From: Parafrigoribacterium_A sp035571875
Lineage (GTDB): Bacteria > Actinomycetota > Actinomycetes > Actinomycetales > Microbacteriaceae
Assembly (NCBI GenBank): GCA_035571875.1
Contig: DATNBR010000072.1
Location: forward strand, 1 to 48,309
DNA length: 48,309 bases
Direction of reading: 5' to 3'
In this document: positions 40,897 through 48,230 of the stretch, piece by piece
Layout: each line of letters opens with the position of its first letter
Numbering within the stretch: the stretch's first letter is position 1
The notes under the pieces: model-generated
The model's database searches: none
Told to the model about the DNA's origin: nothing
What the model saw: only the letters and a program-made list of their open reading frames with translations
Program-made: the position numbers and the translations under genes

Positions 40897-41355
40897 TCAG
40901 AGCCAGTCGGAGACATCCGTCATCGAACGTCGTCCGTGATCGATGGAGGCGAGCGTTCGCAGGGTGACGTCGATCTCCCGATCACCCACGGTATCGCGCC
41001 ATGCGCGCACCAGTTCGGACAGGATGCGGCCGGATTCGACGAGCATGAGTCGACCACGCTCGGTGGGCACCAGCCGCCGTTCGCGCCGGTCGCGGGGATT
41101 AGTCTCGGCCAGCACGAGCCCGAGCGATCCGAGCGTCTGCGCTGTCTTCGCGGCCGCCTGCTTGGAGACACCGAGCCGCCTGGCGAGTTCCGTTGCCGTG
41201 CAGCCGGCGCCGATGGCCTGCATCGCCAGTCCGTGCAGCGCTCGCACTTCGGAGAATCCTTCGGAGGCCAGCCGAGAGTGGAGCTCGTCGATCAGACCGC
41301 GAAACGCTCCGAGCAACAGGAAGGGCGCCATGTTGTCCGCGACGTCTCCACTCAC
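40897..41355 (-). CDS. MarR-family transcriptional regulator
   Basis: 152 residues, the normal size. The helix-turn-helix is in CTATELARRLGVSKQAAAKT and the wing in ETNPRDRRERRLVPTERGRL. It is transcribed divergently from a cupin gene. Two perfect inverted repeats in the shared promoter (41370-41380 and 41385-41404) are the likely binding sites, so it probably represses the cupin gene and itself. Confidence 0.88.
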   Translation of the reverse strand: MSGDVADNMAPFLLLGAFRGLIDELHSRLASEGFSEVRALHGLAMQAIGAGCTATELARRLGVSKQAAAKTAQTLGSLGLVLAETNPRDRRERRLVPTERGRLMLVESGRILSELVRAWRDTVGDREIDVTLRTLASIDHGRRSMTDVSDWL

Positions 41356-41369
41356 ACGCTCAGCCTACC

Positions 41370-41404
41370 TTGACGGTCAAATGCGTTGACCATATATAGT
41401 CAAC
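41370..41404 (+). promoter_or_regulatory. cupin promoter with MarR operators
   Basis: TTGACG (41370-41375) and TATATA (41393-41398) are spaced by 17 bases, a near-consensus housekeeping promoter toward the cupin gene. TTGAC-G-GTCAA (41370-41380) and GTTGAC-N8-GTCAAC (41385-41404) overlap its -35 and -10 regions and are probable MarR sites. Confidence 0.7.
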
Positions 41405-41426
41405 TGTATTGACCGATTGGAGCAGC

Positions 41427-41804
41427 ATGATCATTCATCAGCAGGCCGCGGCGGAGAAGTTCGCCGTGCACGGAGTCGAATTTCACTCGTACGCACGAAC
41501 CCTGACCGGGTCGCATCAGCTCGGTGCGTGGCAGGCGGAGTTTCCGCCGCAGACCGCGGGCGTCCCTCACCACATGTCCGTCGAAGAGGTGTTCCGGGTG
41601 CTCTCCGGGCGCCTGCGCATCGAGATCGGGAACGAGGTGGCCGACGTCGCGTCCGGCGACGTCGTGGTGGTCCCGGCGCGGTCTCGCTTCCGCGTGAGCA
41701 ACGAGAGCGACGATGTCGCATCCGCGTGGATCGTCACGCCGCTCGGCATGGAGTTCAGGCTCGAAGGGAGCGAGACCACGGTGCGCCCGCCCTGGGCGCA
41801 GTAG
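41427..41804 (+). CDS. small cupin-domain protein
   Basis: 125 residues from ATG 41427 (GGAG close upstream); a TTG at 41409 is the alternative. Single cupin barrel: the first motif is around GVPHHMSVEEVFRVLSGRLR and the second around VVVVPARSRFRVSNESDD. The His-His and Glu of motif 1 are present, while the His of motif 2 seems replaced. It may bind a metal and a small molecule. Probably controlled by the divergent MarR protein; function unknown. Confidence 0.8.
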   Translation: MIIHQQAAAEKFAVHGVEFHSYARTLTGSHQLGAWQAEFPPQTAGVPHHMSVEEVFRVLSGRLRIEIGNEVADVASGDVVVVPARSRFRVSNESDDVASAWIVTPLGMEFRLEGSETTVRPPWAQ

Positions 41805-42204
41805 ACCGCGGACGCCCACCATCCACGACGGTCCTGTTGAGATGCCACTGATGTGTAGCGGGGGCGGGTTTGTGCCCGTTAGCTCCGCTTGGCTCCAATC
41901 GGGATTACGCTTCTCTGGCCCATGGCGCTCCCCAGACTCCGCATAGGTCACGGTCCGAGCGTTACATCCCAGAATCAGCAAGTAGAAGTCGATTATGTGC
42001 GGAGCTGTCATCCGCTGCACTAGTCCGGATCGCCAGCGCAGAACGCGTCCCAATATCGGTCTAATGGCATCCGATTGCGGGGAGATCCGCGATGAGATCA
42101 TCGACACTCTCCGCCTCGTTCTCGCTCCACGCTCAAGCGCGGCCGACTGGTATGTTGTGGCGTATCAACAGGCGCGAGTCCTGTTCAATCGAGAAGGCGG
42201 CAAC
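41805..42204. other. gene-poor stretch with a copy of the tRNA-Met 3' end
   Basis: No convincing gene. GTAGCGGGGGCGGG at 41855-41868 is an exact direct repeat of the 3' end of the tRNA-Met gene (42983-42996). An open frame entering from 41995 has no family features before residue 71, where the DUF2510 gene begins. Confidence 0.5.
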
Positions 42205-42603
42205 GTGGCGAACGCGGCAGCAGGCTATTACGACGACGGAGCCGGACGCCAGCGCTGGTGGGACGGCACGCAGTGGACGGACCAGTATCAGGAGCAGGCG
42301 CCACTGAGCTCGCCGTCCGCGATCGTCGAGCACATCAAGACCGAGGCCGTCTCGGGCGGCCAGCCGCGCCCGGCGCCGAAGGGGCAAGCCTACGTCGTGC
42401 TGCAGGTGGTGCTGAAGGAGAAGCTCTTCGGCACCGGATCGGGCAACCTCACCGAGTTGGAGAAGGCCATCAACGCCCAGTCCGCGCTCGGTTATCGCCT
42501 GCACACCATCACGACGGCGGCTTCAGGCAGCAAGGGCCTCGGTGGCGGCGACCGAATCCAGGCAACACTGGTGTTCGAGCGGTTGGGGATTAGTGGGGGC
42601 TGA
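42205..42603 (+). CDS. DUF2510 domain protein with DUF4177-like C-terminus
   Basis: 132 residues from GTG 42205, chosen because GAAGG lies about seven bases upstream and the known domain starts at once. The N-terminal DUF2510 motif is AGYYDDGAGRQRWWDGTQW, a short Trp-rich segment common in actinobacterial membrane or secreted proteins. The C-terminal half (YVVLQVVLKEKLFGTGSGNL, ALGYRLHTITTAASGSKG) resembles DUF4177-type folds. No membrane segment. Isolated, between two gene-poor stretches. Confidence 0.75.
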   Translation: MANAAAGYYDDGAGRQRWWDGTQWTDQYQEQAPLSSPSAIVEHIKTEAVSGGQPRPAPKGQAYVVLQVVLKEKLFGTGSGNLTELEKAINAQSALGYRLHTITTAASGSKGLGGGDRIQATLVFERLGISGG

Positions 42604-42980
42604 AGCCGTTTGACCCTCATTCACCGCTTGGCCCATCGCAGACGGAGTCGGCGCTCTAGACACGACTGCGATTGGCGCGACGCGCCGAGGACTTTCTTGG
42701 AGGAGGGGGCAAAGAAGCGTTTGAGGCGCGTACGACTTCTACCGTCGGGTGGATTCGGCTGGGGAAATAGCGGGTTCCATTAGCGAGTCAAAGGCGAGAG
42801 GCAGAGTAGCGACTTCATAGTCCCGCGATCCACCCCTCACGAAAGAAGGGTGCGGTGTCCGCCGACCACTGCGGGCGCGCTGGTTGGCGCAGCACGAGGC
42901 ACCACACTGGCTCGAGCTCTCGATTCACCTTCGCGGACAAAAGGGAAGGCTGCGTCCTGTGGGCCGAGCCTTCTCCATTT
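42604..42980. other. 377-base stretch without a recognisable gene
   Basis: No credible reading frame, repeat or RNA gene was found. Base composition looks less GC-rich than in the neighbours. It lies between the DUF2510 gene and tRNA-Met and may be the remains of an inserted segment. Confidence 0.5.
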
Positions 42981-43057
42981 TGGTAGCGGGGGCGGGACTT
43001 GAACCCGCGACACCACGATTATGAGCCGTGTGCTCTAACCACCTGAGCTACCCCGCC
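42981..43057 (-). tRNA. tRNA-Met (CAU)
   Basis: The minus-strand sequence folds into a full cloverleaf. The acceptor is GGCGGGG with CCCCGCT, the D arm contains GCTC-AGGTGGTTA-GAGC, the anticodon loop is CTCATAA, and the T arm is GCGGG-TTCAAGT-CCCGC. The 3' CCA is encoded. The sequence fits an elongator-type tRNA rather than the initiator, because the first pair is G-U. Confidence 0.93.
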
Positions 43058-43107
43058 GCGTGCGCTCCTCGCGGAGGCCGCTTGCGCGACATCCGATTGG
43101 AGAGCAG

Positions 43108-43179
<72 letters not shown>

Positions 43180-43274
43180 GGACGCCATGACGCCGGCCAC
43201 CCGGAGCCGTTTTGGCACCGTTAGAGAATAGCATCCCCCGGTAGCCCGACCACGCAACCGCCGGACCCGCGAGA

Positions 43275-43321
43275 TGCCAGTTTTGGCCGCTATTCGCGCG
43301 GCATAGCGGCCAAAACTGGCA
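43275..43321. repeat. perfect 19-bp palindrome between the tRNAs and the GH13 gene
   Basis: TGCCAGTTTTGGCCGCTAT (43275-43293) pairs exactly with 43303-43321 around a nine-base loop. It may be a mobile palindromic repeat or an insulator between the divergent tRNA and GH13 units. It precedes both rather than following them, so a terminator role is unlikely. Confidence 0.65.
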
Positions 43322-43363
43322 CTTCGCGCCTGACACGTCACCCGAACTGGGTCAGCCGGTCAG

Positions 43364-43377
43364 TGCAAGCGCTTGCA
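43364..43377. promoter_or_regulatory. LacI-family operator palindrome before the GH13 gene
   Basis: TGCAAGCGCTTGCA is a perfect 14-base palindrome with the central CG typical of LacI/GalR-family sites. It lies 67 bases before the GH13 start and fits a maltose-type repressor. No LacI gene is in the window. Confidence 0.7.
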
Positions 43378-43444
43378 TCCGAGGCATCCGGATGCCGTAG
43401 GGTTTTCGGGAGACATCCCCGGACGCCCCATAGAGAGTGCGATT

Positions 43445-45193
43445 TTGCCCACACAGCACGAGAATTCCGCCGCGCCCAGCATCACGACGCCCAGTCCCGT
43501 CACCACGCCGCCGCCCGGCGGCACCGAGTGGTGGCGCTCCGCCGTGATCTATCAGGTCTATCCGCGCTCCTTTGCGGATGCCTCCGGCGACGGCATGGGA
43601 GACCTGGCCGGCATCATGAAGCGGCTGCCTTCGCTCGCGGCCCTCGGCGTGGACGCGGTGTGGCTCTCGCCCTTCTACACCTCGCCCCAGAAGGACGCCG
43701 GCTATGACGTCGCCGACTACTGCGACGTCGACCCCCTCTTCGGCACGCTCGACGACTTCGACGCCCTGGAGAAGGAGGCGCACGAACTCGGCCTCAAACT
43801 CATCGTCGACCTCGTTCCCAACCACTCCTCCGACCAGCACGTCTGGTTCCAGGAGGCCCTGGCCGCCCCCGAGGGAAGCCCCGAGCGTGCGCGCTACCTC
43901 TTCCGCGACGGCAAGGGCCGGAACGGCGACACCCCTCCGAACAACTGGCAGTCGGTCTTCGGCGGCGGCGCCTGGACCCGAGTCATCCGTCCAGACGGCA
44001 CCCCGGGTCAGTGGTACCTGCACCTCTTCGACACCTCCCAGCCCGACTTCGACTGGCAGAACCCGTGGGTGCGCGAGCGGTTCCTCGACATCCTGCGCTT
44101 CTGGCTCGACCGCGGCGTGGACGGCTTCAGGGTGGATGTCGCCCACGGCCTGATCAAACAGGACGGCCTTCCCGACTACACGCCGCCGGCTGCCACGGGC
44201 AGCATGGGCGGAACGGGCCGGCCCACCACCCACGGAGACGACGCGGACCCCGCCGCCGAGGAGCCCACCCCTCCCTATTGGGCGCAAGACGGCGTGCACG
44301 AGATCTACCGCAGCTGGCGCGCGCTCCTCGACACGTATCCCGGCGAGCGCGTGCTCGTCGCGGAGGCCTGGGTAGAGCCCCTGGGCAAGCTCGCCAACTG
44401 GGTGCGCCCCGACGAGATGAACCAGGCCTTCAATTTCGCCTACCTGAGCACCACGTGGAATCCCGGCGACATCCGCGCGGTCATCGACGACTCGCTGCAG
44501 GCCTTCGCGAGCGTCGGCGCACCGAGCACCTGGGTGCTGTCGAACCACGACGTCATCCGGCATGCGACGAGGCTCGCCATGACCGCCGAGGTTCTGCAGG
44601 GCGATGGCATCGGCCCGGACTCGGTGGCCAAGCCGCTGCCCGCTCTCGGCCTGCGCAGGGCACGTGCTGCAACATCCCTCATGCTGGGCCTGCCCGGCAG
44701 CGCCTACGTCTACCAGGGCGAGGAACTCGGGCTGCCAGAAGACGTCACGCTTCCGGATGCCGCCCGCCAGGATCCCACCTGGTTCCGCACCAACCACGAG
44801 CGCTACGGTCGAGACGGATGCCGGGTGCCGATCCCGTGGGAGGCCGCGCTTCCCGCGTACGGCTTCAGCCCCACCGGCAAGAGCTGGCTGCCACAGCCCG
44901 CGGACTGGGCGGTCTTCGCCAGGGACGGCCAAGACGGCGTCGCCGGCTCCACTCTCGAGCTGTATCGCCTGGCGCTGAAGCTGCGCGCAGAGCACGGGCT
45001 CGGCCTAGGCACGCTCGAGTGGCTCCCCGGATACGCGGATGACGTGGTCGCCTACCGCAACGGAGCCGTCACGGTCCTGGCCAACCTCGGCTCGACCGAC
45101 GTTGAACTGCCCGCGGGCACCCTGCTCTGCGCATCCGAGCACCTGAACGGCGGAAAGCTGCCGAGCGACACCACCGCGTGGCTGCTGGCCTGA
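43445..45193 (+). CDS. GH13 alpha-glucosidase (oligo-1,6-/alpha-1,4-glucosidase type)
   Basis: Cytoplasmic hydrolase of malto- or isomalto-oligosaccharides. I start at TTG 43445 (582 residues); a frame opening at 43373 lies inside the operator and is rejected. Family regions are in order: AVIYQVYPRSFADASGDGMG, LIVDLVPNHSSDQHVWFQEA, nucleophile Asp in DGFRVDVAHGLIK, acid Glu in RVLVAEAWVEP, and the third Asp in WVLSNHDVIRHATR. All three acids are present. No signal peptide. Controlled by the LacI-type operator upstream. Confidence 0.9.
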   Translation: MPTQHENSAAPSITTPSPVTTPPPGGTEWWRSAVIYQVYPRSFADASGDGMGDLAGIMKRLPSLAALGVDAVWLSPFYTSPQKDAGYDVADYCDVDPLFGTLDDFDALEKEAHELGLKLIVDLVPNHSSDQHVWFQEALAAPEGSPERARYLFRDGKGRNGDTPPNNWQSVFGGGAWTRVIRPDGTPGQWYLHLFDTSQPDFDWQNPWVRERFLDILRFWLDRGVDGFRVDVAHGLIKQDGLPDYTPPAATGSMGGTGRPTTHGDDADPAAEEPTPPYWAQDGVHEIYRSWRALLDTYPGERVLVAEAWVEPLGKLANWVRPDEMNQAFNFAYLSTTWNPGDIRAVIDDSLQAFASVGAPSTWVLSNHDVIRHATRLAMTAEVLQGDGIGPDSVAKPLPALGLRRARAATSLMLGLPGSAYVYQGEELGLPEDVTLPDAARQDPTWFRTNHERYGRDGCRVPIPWEAALPAYGFSPTGKSWLPQPADWAVFARDGQDGVAGSTLELYRLALKLRAEHGLGLGTLEWLPGYADDVVAYRNGAVTVLANLGSTDVELPAGTLLCASEHLNGGKLPSDTTAWLLA

Positions 45194-45199
45194 GCCGGG

Positions 45200-45973
45200 T
45201 CAGTTCGCGTTGGCCTTGAGCCAGGCGAAGGGATCGACGGGAACACCGTTGACGTGGATCTCGAGGTGCAGGTGTGCGCCGGTCGACGCGCCCGTGCTGC
45301 CGACGAAACCGAGAATCTGCCCGACCTGCACTGTCTCACCCATGCTCACGATGATCGTGCCCGCCTGCATGTGGGCGTAGACGCTCTGCACCTTCTGGCC
45401 GTTGATCACGTGATCGATGATGACGTGTTCGCCGAGCCCGCCCCTGTCGCTTCTGACCAGGCTGACGACACCGGTGGTGATCGCGCCGATCGGAGTGCCC
45501 GCGCCCGGAATGAAGTCGACGCCCTCGTGGAACGATGAACATCCGGAACACGGTGCCAGCCGGTCGCCGAAGCCGCTGGCGATCGGAACCGTGATCGGGA
45601 ATGGCCACTGGATGCTGCCCCCGGGGTTGGCGCGGTAGGCGTAGCTGCGGGTGGCGTACTTGGCTCGCAACTGCTCGACGAGCGACGTCACCGTGTATTC
45701 ATCGCGGATGATCGGCTCGACCTCCGCGGTCGGCGCCGATTCCAGGCTCTGCACCTCGCCGGCACTGCGCGGGGCCACGGCGCGGGGCGCATCCTGCGGG
45801 TAGAAGGCTGCCGCCGGCACGGAGACCGAGACGACGAACGCGGCGACGCCCACCATCGACAGCAGTGCGGTGAAGCGCGCTGCGATCCGTCGCACCAGAC
45901 CGGCTCTCGCCTCGAGGCGGCGACCGCCTCGGCGCTTGAGCGGGCGCTCTCGGAGGGCTACTTCACGCGTCAT
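45200..45973 (-). CDS. secreted or membrane-anchored M23 peptidase
   Basis: Predicted zinc endopeptidase of peptidoglycan (LytM type). 257 residues. A basic N-terminus and one hydrophobic segment (about 36-55, ending VSVPAAAF) form an export signal or anchor. The linker has RDEYTVTSLVEQLRAKYATR. The M23 domain has the zinc motifs HEGVDF and HLHLEIHVNG intact, plus the middle His in VYAHMQAGT. A paralogue lies directly upstream on the same strand. It ends six bases from the convergent GH13 gene with no terminator between. Confidence 0.9.
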   Translation of the reverse strand: MTREVALRERPLKRRGGRRLEARAGLVRRIAARFTALLSMVGVAAFVVSVSVPAAAFYPQDAPRAVAPRSAGEVQSLESAPTAEVEPIIRDEYTVTSLVEQLRAKYATRSYAYRANPGGSIQWPFPITVPIASGFGDRLAPCSGCSSFHEGVDFIPGAGTPIGAITTGVVSLVRSDRGGLGEHVIIDHVINGQKVQSVYAHMQAGTIIVSMGETVQVGQILGFVGSTGASTGAHLHLEIHVNGVPVDPFAWLKANAN

Positions 45974-46074
45974 CGCGTCTGGCCCTCCCTGGCTTTCGCG
46001 CCTGCTTCGTGAGCGCAGGCTCAGGACAGGTTACCGAATCGAGACCTTGTGAGCCAACCCCGCGGATGCCGGGA

Positions 46075-47133
46075 CTAGTTGGCGTTCGCCTTCAGCCATG
46101 CGAACGGGTCGACCGGCACCCCGTTGATGTGGATCTCGAGATGGAGGTGCGCGCCCGTGGACTCGCCCGTGCTACCGACCTCTCCGAGCTTCTGCGCCAC
46201 CTTGACCTGGTCGCCGACGGCCACCGCGAAGGAATTGTCGAGCATGTGGCCGTAGACGCTCTGCACCTTCTGGCCGTTGATCACGTGGTCGACGATGACG
46301 TGGTTTCCGAGTCCGGCGTGGGATGCGATGACGGCGCTGACGACGCCATCCGCGATCGCGCCGATGGCGACCCCGCGACCGGGCGTAAAGTCGACGCCCT
46401 CATGCATCGAGGAGCATCCGCCACAGGGCGCGATACGCGGACCGAAGCCGCTCGAGATCGGAACGGGGATGGGGAACGGCCACTGGATCGTGCCGTTGAT
46501 GTCATTGGTATAGCTGTAGATGCGGCTGCCGTACTTGAGCCGCAGCTGCTCGGCGAGCGAGCTCACCGTGTAGGTGTCGCGCGTGGGAGCCGCGTCCACC
46601 GCCGTTGACGCGACCTTCATCGACTGCGCGTTCGAGCTCACGGAGCTCATCGACTCATGGGTGGCATCCGTGCTGCTGTAGAAGGCATTGGCCGGGATCG
46701 ACGTGGAGATCATGATGGCGCCGACGCCGAGCATCGCGCCGACCGAGAACAGCTTGGAGAAGAAGGTGCGGCGGCTTCCGCGCTTGCGAGGCGGCCTGCC
46801 CGCAGCGATCGCCGCAGCAACGCGAGGCGAACGACCCCGCGGCGCGCGCGGAGCCTTGGTGCTCTTGACCTTGCCCTTGCGCACGGCGGTCTCGAGCGCC
46901 GTGGTCTCGAAGGTCGGTGCGATCGCCGATGGGGCCGCGGCCGCTCGATTGCGGAGCTCGCGGCGGGACATCGGCGCAGAATCAGCGACTGGGCCGCTTG
47001 CGGGCGCCGGCACGGTCACAGCGGTGGAGGCATTCATCGCCACAGGAGACTCGACCAGTGCGGTCGTGTCGTTCACGCGCGGGTTCGAGAGATCGGCGTC
47101 GTCGGTTCCGAGATTCCAGCTGAAGTTGCCCAC
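46075..47133 (-). CDS. membrane-anchored M23 peptidase, paralogue of the downstream gene
   Basis: 352 residues from GTG 47133. About 120 residues of basic, Ala-rich cytoplasmic sequence precede a membrane segment (127-146) ending SIPANAF. The linker RDTYTVSSLAEQLRLKYGSR and the M23 domain (HEGVDFTPGRG, VYGHMLDNS, HLHLEIHINGVPVDPFAWLK) closely match the neighbour at 45200-45973. All zinc ligands are present. The long N-terminal extension is unusual. It starts three bases after a 21-codon leader ORF, so translation is probably coupled to it. Confidence 0.9.
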   Translation of the reverse strand: MGNFSWNLGTDDADLSNPRVNDTTALVESPVAMNASTAVTVPAPASGPVADSAPMSRRELRNRAAAAPSAIAPTFETTALETAVRKGKVKSTKAPRAPRGRSPRVAAAIAAGRPPRKRGSRRTFFSKLFSVGAMLGVGAIMISTSIPANAFYSSTDATHESMSSVSSNAQSMKVASTAVDAAPTRDTYTVSSLAEQLRLKYGSRIYSYTNDINGTIQWPFPIPVPISSGFGPRIAPCGGCSSMHEGVDFTPGRGVAIGAIADGVVSAVIASHAGLGNHVIVDHVINGQKVQSVYGHMLDNSFAVAVGDQVKVAQKLGEVGSTGESTGAHLHLEIHINGVPVDPFAWLKANAN

Positions 47134-47136
47134 GTG

Positions 47137-47202
47137 CTAGAGCACCTCACGCACGAGACGGCTGGTCGCGCAGGCTGCGGCGCGAACAGGGGCAAGCGAC
47201 AT
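47137..47202 (-). CDS. 21-codon leader ORF upstream of the M23 gene
   Basis: ATG 47202 follows a strong ribosome site (AAGGAGAAC). The frame begins MSLAPVR and ends LVREVL, with TAG at 47139-47137. The stop is three bases before the GTG of the M23 gene. The main gene has a weaker ribosome site of its own (GAGG about 11 bases before), so ribosomes ending here could restart on it. There is a single Cys at position 11 and no amino-acid run typical of attenuators. No homology is recognised. Confidence 0.6.
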   Translation of the reverse strand: MSLAPVRAAACATSRLVREVL

Positions 47203-47220
47203 AAAAGTGTTCTCCTTGAA

Positions 47221-47289
47221 TAGACGTACGGCTACGACGATGACTGCGCCACAGCTGGGGCGCACGGGGGCGTCATCTCGCAACGTCTA
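47221..47289 (-). promoter_or_regulatory. structured 5' leader of the M23 gene
   Basis: Read on the minus strand it can fold as a closed structure. The outer stem pairs 47283-47289 with 47221-47227 (TAGACGT with ACGTCTA). A middle stem pairs GATGAC (47277-47272) with GTCATC (47244-47239), and an inner stem pairs TGCGCC (47264-47259) with GGCGCA (47250-47245). The ribosome site of the leader ORF follows at once. It does not match a riboswitch class I know; the ydaO c-di-AMP class is larger. Confidence 0.5.
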
Positions 47290-47356
47290 TGTAACGAATT
47301 CATAAAGAATAAACCATTACTTCACGCCTGCCAACCCCAGAAATGTCAAGGGGTTG

Positions 47357-48157
47357 TCACATACCGAATTCCACTAGGGCCGCTTCGAGCTTGTCGGCGA
47401 CAACCGGATGTGCGGCGAGCAGGAATTCGCCCGTGCCTGGGGCTCCGCGCAGTCCGCGTACGGCGGCTCCGGCCTCCCTGGCGACGAGGGCACCGGCCGC
47501 GTGGTCCCACGGCTTGAGCCCTCGCTCGTAGTAGGCATTCAGTCGCCCGGAGGCAACCGAACACAGGTCGAGGGATGCGGTGCCGATGCGCCGGACGTCG
47601 CGCACCTCCCCGATCAGTTGCGCCACGATCGCGGCCTGGGTGAGCCGCTGCTCTGCGCTGTACGAGAAGCCGGTTCCCACGAGGGCCTGCGAGAGATCGG
47701 TGTTCTCAGCCACCCGAATGGGCTGGTCGCCGAGGAAGGCGCCGCCGGCATCCGTCGCCGTGAACACCTCGCCGATCGCCGGATTCACGACCGCCGCGGC
47801 GAGCGCATGCCAGGTCGCCGGGTCGGGGTCGCCCTCGACGACGGCGATGCTCACCGCGTAGAACGGGATTCCGTAGAGAAAGTTGACGGTGCCGTCGATC
47901 GGGTCGACGATCCAGGTGAGTCCGCTGGTGCCCGCATCCGCCCCGCTCTCCTCGCCGAAGAAGCCATCGGCGGGCCGCGCCTCGGCCAGCAGCGAACGGA
48001 TGAGCGCCTCAGACTCCCTGTCGGCATGGGTGACGATGTCCTCCGGCGACGACTTGCTCGCGGCCACCTCCACGCCCTCAGCCCGGCGCTGATGCACCAG
48101 GCGCCCCGCGGCGAGCGCGACATCTCGCGCGATGTCCAGCAGCTCAGCGTTGCCCAT
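47357..48157 (-). CDS. inositol monophosphatase family protein
   Basis: Magnesium-dependent phosphatase of inositol phosphates or related sugar phosphates; actinobacterial members also include histidinol-phosphate phosphatases. 266 residues, typical length. Metal-site motifs are intact: FFGEESGADAG, TWIVDPIDGTVNFLYGIPF, and the C-terminal signature YERGLKPWDHAAGALVAREA. GTASLDLCSVASGRLNAYY is the middle family motif. Leftward, downstream of a tRNA-Tyr gene and its terminator. Exact substrate not decidable. Confidence 0.88.
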   Translation of the reverse strand: MGNAELLDIARDVALAAGRLVHQRRAEGVEVAASKSSPEDIVTHADRESEALIRSLLAEARPADGFFGEESGADAGTSGLTWIVDPIDGTVNFLYGIPFYAVSIAVVEGDPDPATWHALAAAVVNPAIGEVFTATDAGGAFLGDQPIRVAENTDLSQALVGTGFSYSAEQRLTQAAIVAQLIGEVRDVRRIGTASLDLCSVASGRLNAYYERGLKPWDHAAGALVAREAGAAVRGLRGAPGTGEFLLAAHPVVADKLEAALVEFGM

Positions 48158-48190
48158 GGCGCTCCCTCGATCGACCCGTCACAGCACAAA

Positions 48191-48222
48191 GGCCCGGCGC
48201 TGAGTGATCAGCCCGCCGGGCC
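48191..48222 (-). terminator. intrinsic terminator after tRNA-Tyr
   Basis: GGCCCGGCG (48191-48199) pairs with CGCCGGGCC (48214-48222). On the minus strand the stem is followed by TTTGTG. It lies eight bases from the tRNA 3' end. Confidence 0.7.
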
Positions 48223-48230
48223 CGTGGCAG

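Noticed and set aside
43373..43444. Longer N-terminus for the GH13 enzyme
   Set aside because: It would start inside the operator palindrome and adds residues not needed for the family.
47221..47289. ydaO-type c-di-AMP riboswitch before the M23 gene
   Set aside because: The structured part is about 70 bases, too short for the class, and its conserved core is not recognisable. Kept only as an unclassified structured leader.
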